Positions 1-5,820 of a stretch of DNA of 7,605 nt are shown piece by piece; position 1 is the stretch's first letter, and each line of letters starts with the position of its first letter. A program made the position numbers and the translations under genes. The notes beneath the pieces were generated by a model. That model saw nothing but the letters and a program-made list of their open reading frames with translations. It searched no databases and was not told where the DNA came from. Source of the DNA: DATJSJ01 sp035504175 (GTDB lineage Bacteria; Pseudomonadota; Alphaproteobacteria; Acetobacterales; Acetobacteraceae); NCBI GenBank assembly GCA_035504175.1, contig DATJSJ010000256.1:1-7605 (forward strand), given 5' to 3'.

Positions 1-106
1 GCCGGCTGAGCGAGGGCTGGGCCGTGTGCAGGCGCCGGTCGGCGGCGACCGAGAGGCTGCCCTCCTCGGCCACGGCGACGAAATACCGGAGATGCCGCAG
101 CTCCAT
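1..106 (-). CDS. LysR-family transcriptional regulator, N-terminal fragment (runs off the left edge)
   Basis: Reading the minus strand from the ATG at 106-104 gives 35 codons with no stop up to the window edge. The peptide begins MELRHLRYFVAVAEEGSLS and continues VAADRRLHTAQPSLSR. This is the classic start of a LysR-type winged helix-turn-helix: the MELRxLRYF opening, the A..GS(L/F)S..A turn, and the recognition helix with TQPSLSR-like residues (here TAQPSLSR at about 28-35). The effector-binding domain lies outside the window. No strong Shine-Dalgarno precedes the ATG, but no in-frame upstream start looks better. The gene is divergent from the SDR operon starting at 252, the usual arrangement in which a LysR protein controls its neighbour. 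The effector is unknown. Family assignment is confident although only the DNA-binding segment is visible. Confidence 0.88.
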   Translation of the reverse strand, partial: MELRHLRYFVAVAEEGSLSVAADRRLHTAQPSLSR

Positions 107-203
107 GTACCGGCCATGCCTGCGAAGTATGGCCCGGAGCCTATAAAGTCTTTCGCGTGCGGGCAATCCGTTCCCAGCTCCCGCATCACGGCCGGGTCAG
201 GTG

Positions 204-224
204 CAATCGCCGGTCTGGCGATTG
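204..224. promoter_or_regulatory. Perfect 8-bp inverted repeat between divergent LysR and SDR genes, candidate operator
   Basis: CAATCGCC (204-211) and GGCGATTG (217-224) are exact reverse complements separated by GGTCT. The dyad ends 27 bp before the SDR start codon and lies within the 145-bp divergent intergenic region. Position and symmetry fit a binding site for the adjacent LysR protein. The half-sites are not spaced as a standard T-N11-A LysR box (here ATC-N11-GAT), so ownership by LysR is inferred from context only. Confidence 0.45.
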
Positions 225-251
225 GCCCCGACTCACCCCTGGAGAACGAGC

Positions 252-998
252 GTGTCCGCCTGCACCGGAAAGACTGCCCTCGTCACCGGCGGGTCGCGCG
301 GCATCGGCCGCGCCGCCGCTCTGGCGCTTGCCGCCGCCGGCGCGCAGGTACTCGTCCACTATGGCCGCAACGCCGGCGAGGCCGCCTCGGTGGTCGAGCA
401 GATCCGCGCCGGGGGTGGCCGCGCGGAAGCGATCGGCGCCGACCTCAGCGAACCCGAGGCTCCGCACGAGCTCGCGACCAAGGTGCGGGCGATCGTCGGC
501 GAGCGGCTCGACATCCTGGTCGCCAATGCCGGCATCTCCAAATCGGCACGCATCGAGGAGACCACGATCGCGGATTTCGACGCGCTGTTCGCGGTCAACG
601 TGCGCGCGCCCTATTTCCTGGTGCAGCAACTCCTGCCGATCCTGAAGGAGGGCTCGAGCGTCGTCTTCCTCTCCTCGCTCGCGGCACGCGGTGCCGTCGG
701 CACGCTCTCCGCCTATGCCGCGACCAAGGGTGCGATCGACACGCTGGTGCGACACTTCGCCTTCGTCCTCGGGCCGCAGGGGATTCGCGTGAACGCGGTG
801 GCGCCCGGCGTCGTCGAGACCGACATGTCCAGTTTCACCAGGAGCGAGGCCGGTCGCGACTTCGCGCTTGGCATGCAGGCGATCAAGCGCATCGCGCAGC
901 CCGACGACATCGCGGGGGCGATCGTCTTCCTCGCCTCGGACGCGGCGCGCTGGGTCTCCGGCGACACGCTGCGTGTCGACGGCGGCTCGAAACTCTGA
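252..998 (+). CDS. Short-chain dehydrogenase/reductase (SDR), FabG-like
   Basis: This is a 248-residue classical SDR, the usual length for the family, expected to be a cytosolic NAD(P)H-dependent ketone/alcohol oxidoreductase. All family landmarks are present. The glycine-rich cofactor motif TGGSRGIG is at residues 12-19, NAG at 92-94 and the structural Asn at 116 (NVRAPY). The catalytic Ser142, Tyr155 and Lys159 form S-x12-Y-x3-K. The segment after Tyr/Lys, with IRVNAVAPG, and the C-terminal VDGG are also typical. The GTG at 252 is chosen because GGAG lies 7 nt upstream and the cofactor motif then starts at residue 12. An in-frame GTG at 201 would add 17 atypical residues and overlap the dyad. 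It is the first gene of a likely operon with the SnoaL-like and DUF427 genes. The substrate cannot be deduced, and a role in fatty-acid synthesis is unlikely because no fab genes are nearby. Confidence 0.93.
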   Translation: MSACTGKTALVTGGSRGIGRAAALALAAAGAQVLVHYGRNAGEAASVVEQIRAGGGRAEAIGADLSEPEAPHELATKVRAIVGERLDILVANAGISKSARIEETTIADFDALFAVNVRAPYFLVQQLLPILKEGSSVVFLSSLAARGAVGTLSAYAATKGAIDTLVRHFAFVLGPQGIRVNAVAPGVVETDMSSFTRSEAGRDFALGMQAIKRIAQPDDIAGAIVFLASDAARWVSGDTLRVDGGSKL

Positions 999-1009
999 GG
1001 AGAGGGGCA

Positions 1010-1402
1010 ATGTCCACAGCAGCCAACAAGGCACTGGTGCTCGAGGCGTTCGACACCCTGTTCAACCGCCGTGACCATGCCGCCGCCGAGCGCTACTGGT
1101 CGCCCGACTACATCCAGCACAGCGCGCATATCGCGCCCGGCCGCGATGGTCTGTTCAACCTGATTCGCGCGGCTCCCGACACGCTGCGCTACGAGCACGG
1201 GCTGATCCTGGCCGAGGGCGATCACGTCATGGTGCACGGACGGTTCTCGGGCAACGGTCGCCCGGCCCCATGGATCGCGATCGACATCCTGCGCATCGAA
1301 AACGGGCAGCTCGCCGAACACTGGGACGTGTTGCAGGATGAAGCGACCAAGGCCACCTCCGTCAGTGGCCTGCCGATGTTCGGCGACCATTTTACCGCTT
1401 GA
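1010..1402 (+). CDS. SnoaL-like (NTF2-fold) protein
   Basis: The product has 130 residues, the typical size of one cone-shaped alpha+beta barrel of the SnoaL/NTF2 superfamily. The N-terminal helix (about 3-30, KALVLEAFDTLFNRRDHAAAERYW) is followed by YIQHSAH (34-40), the central strands around 60-98 and HWDVLQD (104-110) near the end. The YxQH...HWDVLQ pattern matches the subgroup annotated as predicted SnoaL-like aldol-condensation-catalysing enzymes, COG4922 from memory. Members bind small hydrophobic ligands, but biochemical function is mostly unproven and catalysis here is an inference. AGGAG at 998-1002 overlaps the stop codon of the SDR gene and is well placed for the ATG at 1010, and the 11-nt gap argues for co-transcription. 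Such proteins often accompany SDR enzymes in small LysR-controlled operons. Confidence 0.85.
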   Translation: MSTAANKALVLEAFDTLFNRRDHAAAERYWSPDYIQHSAHIAPGRDGLFNLIRAAPDTLRYEHGLILAEGDHVMVHGRFSGNGRPAPWIAIDILRIENGQLAEHWDVLQDEATKATSVSGLPMFGDHFTA

Positions 1403-1420
1403 ACGGCCAGGAGATGCCGC

Positions 1421-1801
1421 ATGCCCGAGAGAACAGTGAAGGTCCCCGGCCCCGATCATCCGATCACCATCGCGCACAACCCGAGGCGTGTCGTGGTGAC
1501 GCTGGGCGGGCGGGTGATCGCGGACACGACCGAGGCGCTGACCCTGCGCGAGGCGAGCTATACGCCCGTACAGTACATTCCCCGTCGCGACGTGAACATG
1601 GATGCGCTGGAACGGTCGGAGAGCCGGACCTACTGCCCGTACAAGGGTGAGGCCGCGTATTTCAGCATTCCGGCCGGCGGCACAGGCTCGGTCGATGCGA
1701 TCTGGACCTACGAGGCACCATACGAAGCGGTCGCCGTGATCCGCGATCATCTCGCGTTCTATCCCGACCGCGTCGATACGATCGAGGAGCGGCCCGGCTG
1801 A
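1421..1801 (+). CDS. DUF427 domain-containing protein
   Basis: The product has 126 residues, matching the single-domain length of the DUF427 family (COG2343). The diagnostic stretch is present: REASYTPVQYIPRRDVNM at 43-60, then L..S...TYCPYKGEAAYFSI with Cys72, Pro73, Tyr74, Lys75 and Gly76 of the CPYKG signature. The C-terminal Y.AP..A..I.DHLAFYPD.VD segment is also typical. The family has a compact beta-rich fold, and its biochemical role is unknown to me. There is no signal peptide or membrane segment, so it is probably cytosolic. AGGAG at 1409-1413 lies 7 nt before the ATG, and the gene begins 18 nt after the SnoaL-like stop, making it the third gene of the SDR operon. No clear terminator follows before the tRNA promoter. 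Confidence 0.9.
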   Translation: MPERTVKVPGPDHPITIAHNPRRVVVTLGGRVIADTTEALTLREASYTPVQYIPRRDVNMDALERSESRTYCPYKGEAAYFSIPAGGTGSVDAIWTYEAPYEAVAVIRDHLAFYPDRVDTIEERPG

Positions 1802-1843
1802 CGCGAGCCCCGGGTCGGATGTGGCCGAAGGCCGGACGGCGCC

Positions 1844-1872
1844 TTGCGGCCGCTCCGGACGGCAGCTATATG
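1844..1872 (+). promoter_or_regulatory. Probable sigma-70 promoter of tRNA-Pro
   Basis: TTGCGG (1844-1849) and TATATG (1867-1872) are separated by exactly 17 bp and lie 11 bp upstream of the mature tRNA 5' end. That predicts a start site only a few bases before the tRNA. Placement is ideal, and the -35 box matches consensus in four of six positions. Confidence 0.55.
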
Positions 1873-1883
1873 CGCGCCTCGGC

Positions 1884-1960
1884 CGGAGTGTAGCTCAGCC
1901 TGGTAGAGCACTGTGTTCGGGACGCAGGGGCCGGAGGTTCGAATCCTCTCACTCCGACCA
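1884..1960 (+). tRNA. tRNA-Pro, anticodon CGG
   Basis: The gene is 77 nt and folds into a complete cloverleaf. The acceptor stem is CGGAGTG (1884-1890) with CACTCCG, followed by discriminator A and an encoded CCA (1958-1960). The D stem is GCTC/GAGC, and the anticodon stem is CTGTG/CGCAG with one T-G pair. The seven-base loop TTCGGGA places CGG at 1918-1920, which reads proline codon CCG. The T arm contains GGTTCGAAT. A C1-G72 pair with A73 is a bacterial tRNA-Pro identity feature and supports the call. No U-rich terminator is evident downstream. Confidence 0.96.
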
Positions 1961-2055
1961 GCTCCGGCGATGTCCCCCCGTATTGCCGATGATCGCGTCG
2001 GTCCGGTCAGTCCGACGACGGGCCGTCGCACTCCGCTGAGCGACGCCCCGGTCAT

Positions 2056-2069
2056 CGATTTCCAAATCG
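2056..2069. promoter_or_regulatory. 14-bp near-perfect palindrome upstream of the pseudokinase gene
   Basis: CGATTT (2056-2061) and AAATCG (2064-2069) are exact reverse complements separated by CC. The site is AT-richer than its surroundings and lies 49 bp before the ATG at 2119. It could be a binding site for a dimeric regulator. No convincing -35/-10 pair was found in the 158-bp region between the tRNA and this gene, so the assignment rests on symmetry and position alone. Confidence 0.3.
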
Positions 2070-2118
2070 TCAACCAATCGCCCCCTAGGGTCGCCGCTGC
2101 AGAAGGGTGGCGGCGCGC

Positions 2119-4107
2119 ATGGCGAAGCCGGGTGGGTCCGCGGAGACACTGATCGCCGAGCAATATGCGGTCGACCTCGCGCGGCCGCTGCCGGACGCGG
2201 GCGCCGGCCTGCCGGCCTACGCTGCGATCGACCGGCGCGGCGGCGCCGCTCCGTTGATGGCGGTGCAGGCCCGGTCCGGCGCGCCGCTGCGGGCGCGCAT
2301 GATCGCCGCCCTGAGCGGGACCGGGATCGAGGGACTGTGCGCGCCGGTCACCTGCGGCCCGGCGCCGGGACCGGACGGCCGCATGGCCCTGTTCGTCATC
2401 TGCCAGGCCCCGCCCGGCCCGCGGCTCGATGCGACCCGCCCCTGGTCGGAAGCAGTGGTGATCGACGAGGTGCTGCGCCCCGTGGCAACAGCGCTGGACC
2501 GGCTGCAGGGTCGCCACGTCACGCATCGCGGCATCCGCCCGAATAATCTGTTCCGCGCCGTCAATGGTGGACCGGTGACGCTCGGCGCCGCCTGGGCCGG
2601 TCCCCCCGCGGCCCTGCAGCCGGCCCTGTTCGAGCCACCCTATTCCGCCTGCTGCCACCCGGCCGGCCGCGGCGACGGCGCCATCGCCGACGACGTCTAC
2701 GCCCTCGCGGTGACGCTGATCGTGCTGGCGCTCGGCCGCAACCCGCTGCACGGCCTGGACGACGAGGCGATCCTGCAGCGCAAGCTGGAACTTGGCAGCC
2801 ACGCGGCGCTGCTCGGCACCGAACGTCTGCCGCCGCTGCTCGGCGATCTGGTGCGCGGCATGCTCGCCGAGGACCCCGACCACCGGCCGACGCCGATCCT
2901 GCTGACCCAGCCCTCGGTCGCGCGCTCCCGCCGTGTCGCCACCAGGCCACCGCGCCGCGCGCAATGGCCATTCGAGACCGGCGGGACGGAGGTCTGGAAC
3001 GCCCGCGGGCTGGCCCGGGTGATCGCGCACGATCCGTCGCAGGGCGCCCAGCTCCTGCGCAACGGCGCAGTCGGCAACTGGCTGCGCCGCAGCCTCGGCG
3101 ACGCCGCGGCGGCGACGCGGATCGAGGACGTCGTGCCGGCGCACGCCGATGCCGCTGCGGGCGGCCCGACCGGCGAATCCCTGGCGGTGATGCGGGCAGC
3201 GGCGGTGCTCGATCCGCTCGCGCCGCTCTTCTGGCACGGCCGCGCCCTCTGGCCGGACGGCATCGGCCCGCTGCTGGTGGCGGCGGCGCAGCCCGGCCCG
3301 GGCGGCGCCGCCGACGCGGCCGCGCTGGAGGAACTGATCTCGACCGAGGCTGCCGCGTCCTGGGCCGCACTCCGGGCGGAACGCTGCGACGTCGCCCTGG
3401 TGCGGCAGGAGGCACGGCAGAACCGCATGTGGCTGCGCCTCAGCGGCCTCGAGGGCGGCATGCCGCGGCTTTGCTACACGCTCAATCCGCTGCTGCCCTG
3501 TTCCAGCCCGCTGCTGGACGGCCAGACCGTGGTTCGGCTGCCCGATCTGGTGCCGGCGCTGGAGCGCGCGGCGGCGCGGCCCGAGGCGCGCCGCCTCAAC
3601 GCGGTGGACCGGGACATCGCCGCCTTCATCGCCGCGCGCAGCGACACCAATCTCGCTCATGAGCTGGTCGGGCTCGGCAACGGCTCCGGGGAAGGGCGGA
3701 TGGCCATGGCCCGTCTGCGCCTGCTCGCGCAGTTGCAGGACCGCTTTCGCTGTCCGCCCTGCCCGACCCTCGCGCGCTGGGTCACGGAGGAATGCGTGGC
3801 ACCGCCGAATGAGTGGCGCAACCGCACCCGCCGGCGACAGATGCATGAGCGGCTGGACGCGCTGATCGCGGCGGGCTGGCTGCCCGCCCTGGTCGAACTG
3901 GTCGACGACGCCCAGGCGCGGGAGGCCGACAAGGCCGGGCTGCGCCACGCCGAGGAAGCGGTGCGTGCGATCGACGCGGAGCTGGCGGCGCTGGCGACCG
4001 GCGCCGGGCGACGGACGGCTGCGGCGCGGCGCCTGGGCCATGAAATCGCGGCGGGCGGCGGCCTCACCGCCGTGGTCGCCGCGATGGCCTTGCTGTGCCT
4101 CGCGTGA
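2119..4107 (+). CDS. Protein-kinase-like (pseudokinase) protein with large C-terminal region
   Basis: The 662-residue product has an N-terminal region (about 15-265) that tracks a Ser/Thr protein kinase fold. HRGIRPNN (136-143) replaces HRDxKPxN, DDVYALAVTL with GRNPL (191-210) matches subdomain IX, and the DP.HRPT block ends at about 258. Catalytic residues are lost. The HRD Asp is Gly138, the VAIK Lys is Gln50 (AVQ 48-50), and DFG is replaced by LGA around 155-157. No lysine exists between K3 and K222. Phosphotransfer is therefore unlikely, and ligand binding or scaffolding is more plausible. Residues 270-640 are largely helical and not recognised. A WLRRSLGD block near 325-335 resembles helical modules that sometimes follow bacterial kinase domains. 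The last 15-20 residues are hydrophobic (AVVAAMALLCLA) and could be a tail anchor. ATG 2119 is preferred over the in-frame GTG at 2107 because GGTGG (2106-2110) gives 8-nt spacing. Confidence 0.8.
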   Translation: MAKPGGSAETLIAEQYAVDLARPLPDAGAGLPAYAAIDRRGGAAPLMAVQARSGAPLRARMIAALSGTGIEGLCAPVTCGPAPGPDGRMALFVICQAPPGPRLDATRPWSEAVVIDEVLRPVATALDRLQGRHVTHRGIRPNNLFRAVNGGPVTLGAAWAGPPAALQPALFEPPYSACCHPAGRGDGAIADDVYALAVTLIVLALGRNPLHGLDDEAILQRKLELGSHAALLGTERLPPLLGDLVRGMLAEDPDHRPTPILLTQPSVARSRRVATRPPRRAQWPFETGGTEVWNARGLARVIAHDPSQGAQLLRNGAVGNWLRRSLGDAAAATRIEDVVPAHADAAAGGPTGESLAVMRAAAVLDPLAPLFWHGRALWPDGIGPLLVAAAQPGPGGAADAAALEELISTEAAASWAALRAERCDVALVRQEARQNRMWLRLSGLEGGMPRLCYTLNPLLPCSSPLLDGQTVVRLPDLVPALERAAARPEARRLNAVDRDIAAFIAARSDTNLAHELVGLGNGSGEGRMAMARLRLLAQLQDRFRCPPCPTLARWVTEECVAPPNEWRNRTRRRQMHERLDALIAAGWLPALVELVDDAQAREADKAGLRHAEEAVRAIDAELAALATGAGRRTAAARRLGHEIAAGGGLTAVVAAMALLCLA

Positions 4108-4571
4108 AGGCTGCCCGGGACCGCGCGCCGCCGCGCCGCGGCGCCTCGCTGCTCTGGTTGCAAGGGCTGCTCTGCGGCGCGCTGATCGCGGTTTCGATCT
4201 CGACCGCCCTGCTGCTGGCGGCGCTGCTGCTGCCGGGCCTCGCGGCGGTGCTGTTGGACCGCGAACCCGGGCGGCCGGTCGCCCGCACCGTCTTGCTGTT
4301 CGGGGTCGCCGCCTCGGCGGCGCCGTTCACCCGATACTGGGAGAGCGCCCACACGATCGACGCGGCGCTGGGGATCATCGGTGATCCGATGGCGCTCGGG
4401 ATCGCCTGGCTTGCCGCCGGTTTCGGCTGGGCGTTAACGGAGTTCGCGCCGGTCGCGGCACGGCTGGTCCTCGAGGCGGCGGATCGCCGGCGGATCGTCC
4501 AGCTCAAGGCCGAGCGGACGGCCTATGAGGAGGAATGGGGACTGCCGCCGCAGGAGCCGGCCGGGGATTAG
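4104..4571 (+). CDS. Small membrane protein coupled to the pseudokinase gene
   Basis: The product has 155 residues and is not recognised. The N-terminus is basic (R and K at 2-12). It is followed by a long hydrophobic stretch at 16-51 (one long or two short membrane segments), further segments near 59-75 and 96-116, and a charged helical C-terminal tail (118-145, rich in R, E and K). Three or four membrane passes with a cytoplasmic N-terminus are likely by the positive-inside rule. The GTG at 4104 overlaps the upstream TGA as GTGA, a 4-nt overlap typical of translational coupling. GTG 4095 in the same frame is an alternative giving 158 residues. Neither start has its own Shine-Dalgarno, which also fits coupling. 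The tight overlap implies the protein works with the pseudokinase-like protein, perhaps as its membrane partner; that is inference. Confidence 0.75.
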   Translation: MKAARDRAPPRRGASLLWLQGLLCGALIAVSISTALLLAALLLPGLAAVLLDREPGRPVARTVLLFGVAASAAPFTRYWESAHTIDAALGIIGDPMALGIAWLAAGFGWALTEFAPVAARLVLEAADRRRIVQLKAERTAYEEEWGLPPQEPAGD

Positions 4572-4576
4572 ACCGG

Positions 4577-4591
4577 GCCGCCGGAGGCGGC
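4577..4591 (+). terminator. Weak hairpin after the membrane-protein gene
   Basis: GCCGCC (4577-4582) and GGCGGC (4586-4591) flank GGA, giving a perfect 6-bp GC stem 6 nt after the TAG stop at 4569-4571. No T-run follows on the plus strand, so this is at best a poor intrinsic terminator. It may instead protect the 3' end or assist Rho-dependent termination. Confidence 0.25.
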
Positions 4592-4649
4592 ATCACCGAA
4601 GGCATGCATCACGGTCCGGACACAAAAAGCCTCGTGCCGCCCCGACCGC

Positions 4650-4686
4650 AAAAACAAAGCCGGCCCGGAGATGGCTCCGGGCCGGC
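4650..4686 (-). terminator. Rho-independent terminator of rpoH
   Basis: GCCGGCCCGGAG (4659-4670) and CTCCGGGCCGGC (4675-4686) form a perfect 12-bp stem with a 4-base loop. Read on the minus strand it is followed immediately by TTTGTTTTT (4658-4650). It lies 26 bp past the rpoH stop codon. The opposite side has no T-run, so it acts only on minus-strand transcription and also separates rpoH from the convergent genes. Confidence 0.95.
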
Positions 4687-4712
4687 CGTTCATCACGAAG
4701 TCGCCCGGAACG

Positions 4713-5609
4713 TCAGGCCGCGAGGGACTGCGTCGCCGCCAGGCGGCGCTCCGCGACCTGCGCCTTCATCGCCTTCTGCAGCTTCTCGAAGGCGCGGACC
4801 TCGATCTGGCGCACCCGCTCGCGGGAGATGCCATATTGCTGCGACAGCGCCTCCAGCGTGGTCGGATCGTCCCGCAGCCGCCGCTCGATCAGGATGTGGC
4901 GCTCCCGGTCATTCAGCGTCTTCAGCGCGCCGGCAAGCAGGGCCTTACGCCCGGACATCTCCTCACGCTCGGCCAGTGCGTTCTCCTGGGTCTCGGTCTC
5001 GTCCACCAGCCAGTCCTGCCACTCGCCGTCGCTGTCGGAGCGCAGCGGCGCGTTGAGGCTGTGATCCGGCGCCGCCAAGCGCCGGTTCATGCTGATCACG
5101 TCCTGCTCCGGCACATCGAGCACGCGAGCGATCTTCGCCACCTGCTCGGGGTTGAGATCACCCTCATCGATCGCCTGCATCTGGCCCTTCAGCCGGCGCA
5201 GGTTGAAGAACAGCTTCTTCTGCGCCGCCGTGGTGCCCATCTTCACCAGCGACCAGCTGTGCAGGATGTATTCCTGGATTGCGGCGCGGATCCACCACAT
5301 GGCGTAGGTCGCAAGCCGGAAGCCGCGGTCGGGGTCGAAGCGCTTGACCGCCTGCATCATCCCGACATTGCCCTCGCTGATCAGCTCGCCCAGCGGCAGA
5401 CCGTAGCCGCGATAGCCCATGGCGATTTTCGCGACCAGGCGCAGGTGGGAGGTGACAAGCTTGTGTGCCGCCTCCATATCCTCGTTGTCGCGCCAGGCGC
5501 GCGAGAGTTCGAGCTCCTCCTCCGGGGAGAGCATAGGGTATTTGCGGATTTCCTGGAGGTACCGCGAGAGGTTGCCTTCAGGGGCGATATTCACGACGGC
5601 AGAGGCCAC
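4713..5609 (-). CDS. rpoH: RNA polymerase heat-shock sigma factor RpoH (sigma-32)
   Basis: The 298-residue product is a full-length sigma-32 that directs RNA polymerase to heat-shock promoters such as those of chaperone and protease genes. Region 1.2 (about 13-40) begins NLSRYLQEIRKYPMLS. Region 2 (47-115) includes the core-binding GELISEGNVGMMQAVKRFDP and the -10-recognition RLATYAMWWIRAAIQEY. The sigma-32-specific RpoH box QKKLFFNLR is at 130-138. Region 4 carries LNDRERHILIERRL and the helix-turn-helix around YGISRERVRQIEVRAFEKLQ. The GTG at 5609-5607 is chosen because AAGGAG lies 7 nt upstream and the protein then begins VASAVVNIAPEGNLSRYL, as in other alphaproteobacterial RpoH proteins. 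Reading further upstream to an ATG at 5765 gives 52 non-conserved residues that are really leader sequence. The gene lies downstream of rluD but has its own promoter and terminator. Confidence 0.97.
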   Translation of the reverse strand: MASAVVNIAPEGNLSRYLQEIRKYPMLSPEEELELSRAWRDNEDMEAAHKLVTSHLRLVAKIAMGYRGYGLPLGELISEGNVGMMQAVKRFDPDRGFRLATYAMWWIRAAIQEYILHSWSLVKMGTTAAQKKLFFNLRRLKGQMQAIDEGDLNPEQVAKIARVLDVPEQDVISMNRRLAAPDHSLNAPLRSDSDGEWQDWLVDETETQENALAEREEMSGRKALLAGALKTLNDRERHILIERRLRDDPTTLEALSQQYGISRERVRQIEVRAFEKLQKAMKAQVAERRLAATQSLAA

Positions 5610-5755
5610 GAACAGGCTCCTTTCGTCAGGTCGTCGGCGGCTTCCTACCCTTACGGCGGAGGAGGCGACCGGTTGCGATAGCTCGCAGTGTCGGGTGGGG
5701 GAAGGGTTGATGTCCCGGATACCGCCCCGTTGCGGCGACGGCGCTCCAGACTTCC

Positions 5756-5785
5756 CATCCGGCATCGCACCCTCGGCGCCGGATG
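5756..5785 (-). promoter_or_regulatory. Stem-loop at the start of the rpoH leader
   Basis: CATCCGGC (5756-5763) and GCCGGATG (5778-5785) are exact 8-bp complements with a 14-nt loop. With the -10 box at 5797-5792, transcription should start near 5785, so the hairpin would sit at the very 5' end of the mRNA. It could stabilise the transcript or form part of a structured leader of about 175 nt. A CTCCT run in the leader could also pair with the AGGAG of the ribosome binding site, but I could not test this by folding. Confidence 0.4.
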
Positions 5786-5791
5786 ACGGGT

Positions 5792-5820
5792 TTTATACTG
5801 GACCGGTCTGGTCCAGTCAA
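5792..5820 (-). promoter_or_regulatory. rpoH promoter with an inverted repeat filling the spacer
   Basis: On the minus strand TTGACT (5820-5815) and TATAAA (5797-5792) are separated by exactly 17 bp. Each is one base from the sigma-70 consensus. The -35 box overlaps the TGA stop of rluD (5819-5817). A perfect 8-bp repeat, ACTGGACC and GGTCCAGT around a 5-base centre (5797-5817), covers the spacer and touches both boxes, as an operator would. A CTTGAC-type -35 is also compatible with sigma-32, so autoregulation is possible. Confidence 0.7.

Noticed and set aside
201..251. Earlier GTG start for the SDR at 201
   Set aside because: The added 17 residues are unlike SDR N-termini, the dyad would become coding, and a better Shine-Dalgarno precedes the GTG at 252.
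26..1009. Plus-strand extension of the SnoaL-like frame upstream to position 26
   Set aside because: The extension is an Arg-rich shadow of the SDR gene. The SnoaL-like domain starts at the ATG at 1010, which has a proper ribosome binding site.
713..1750. 345-codon minus-strand open frame across the SDR operon
   Set aside because: It runs antisense to three genes with clear family signatures and has low-complexity composition and no motif of its own.
1949..2149. Small open frames spanning tRNA-Pro and the gap behind it
   Set aside because: They overlap the tRNA, lack ribosome binding sites and show only composition-driven residues.
1759..4041. Very long (760-codon) open frame on the minus strand opposite the pseudokinase gene
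   Set aside because: It is rich in Arg, Gly, Ala, Pro and Gln with no recognisable motif, crosses the tRNA-Pro gene, and has no ribosome binding site. The plus-strand frame shows kinase-family landmarks, so this is the stop-poor antisense frame expected in GC-rich DNA.
4095..4103. GTG at 4095 as the start of the membrane protein
   Set aside because: It is possible but less favoured than GTG 4104, which gives the common 4-nt stop/start overlap. The difference is only three residues.
4671..5681. 336-codon plus-strand open frame opposite rpoH
   Set aside because: It is a shadow of rpoH on the other strand, begins inside the terminator hairpin and has no motifs.
5610..5765. 52-residue N-terminal extension of RpoH from an ATG at 5765
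   Set aside because: It has no similarity to RpoH proteins and covers the predicted leader hairpin. The GTG at 5609 has AAGGAG at ideal spacing and gives the family-standard N-terminus and length.
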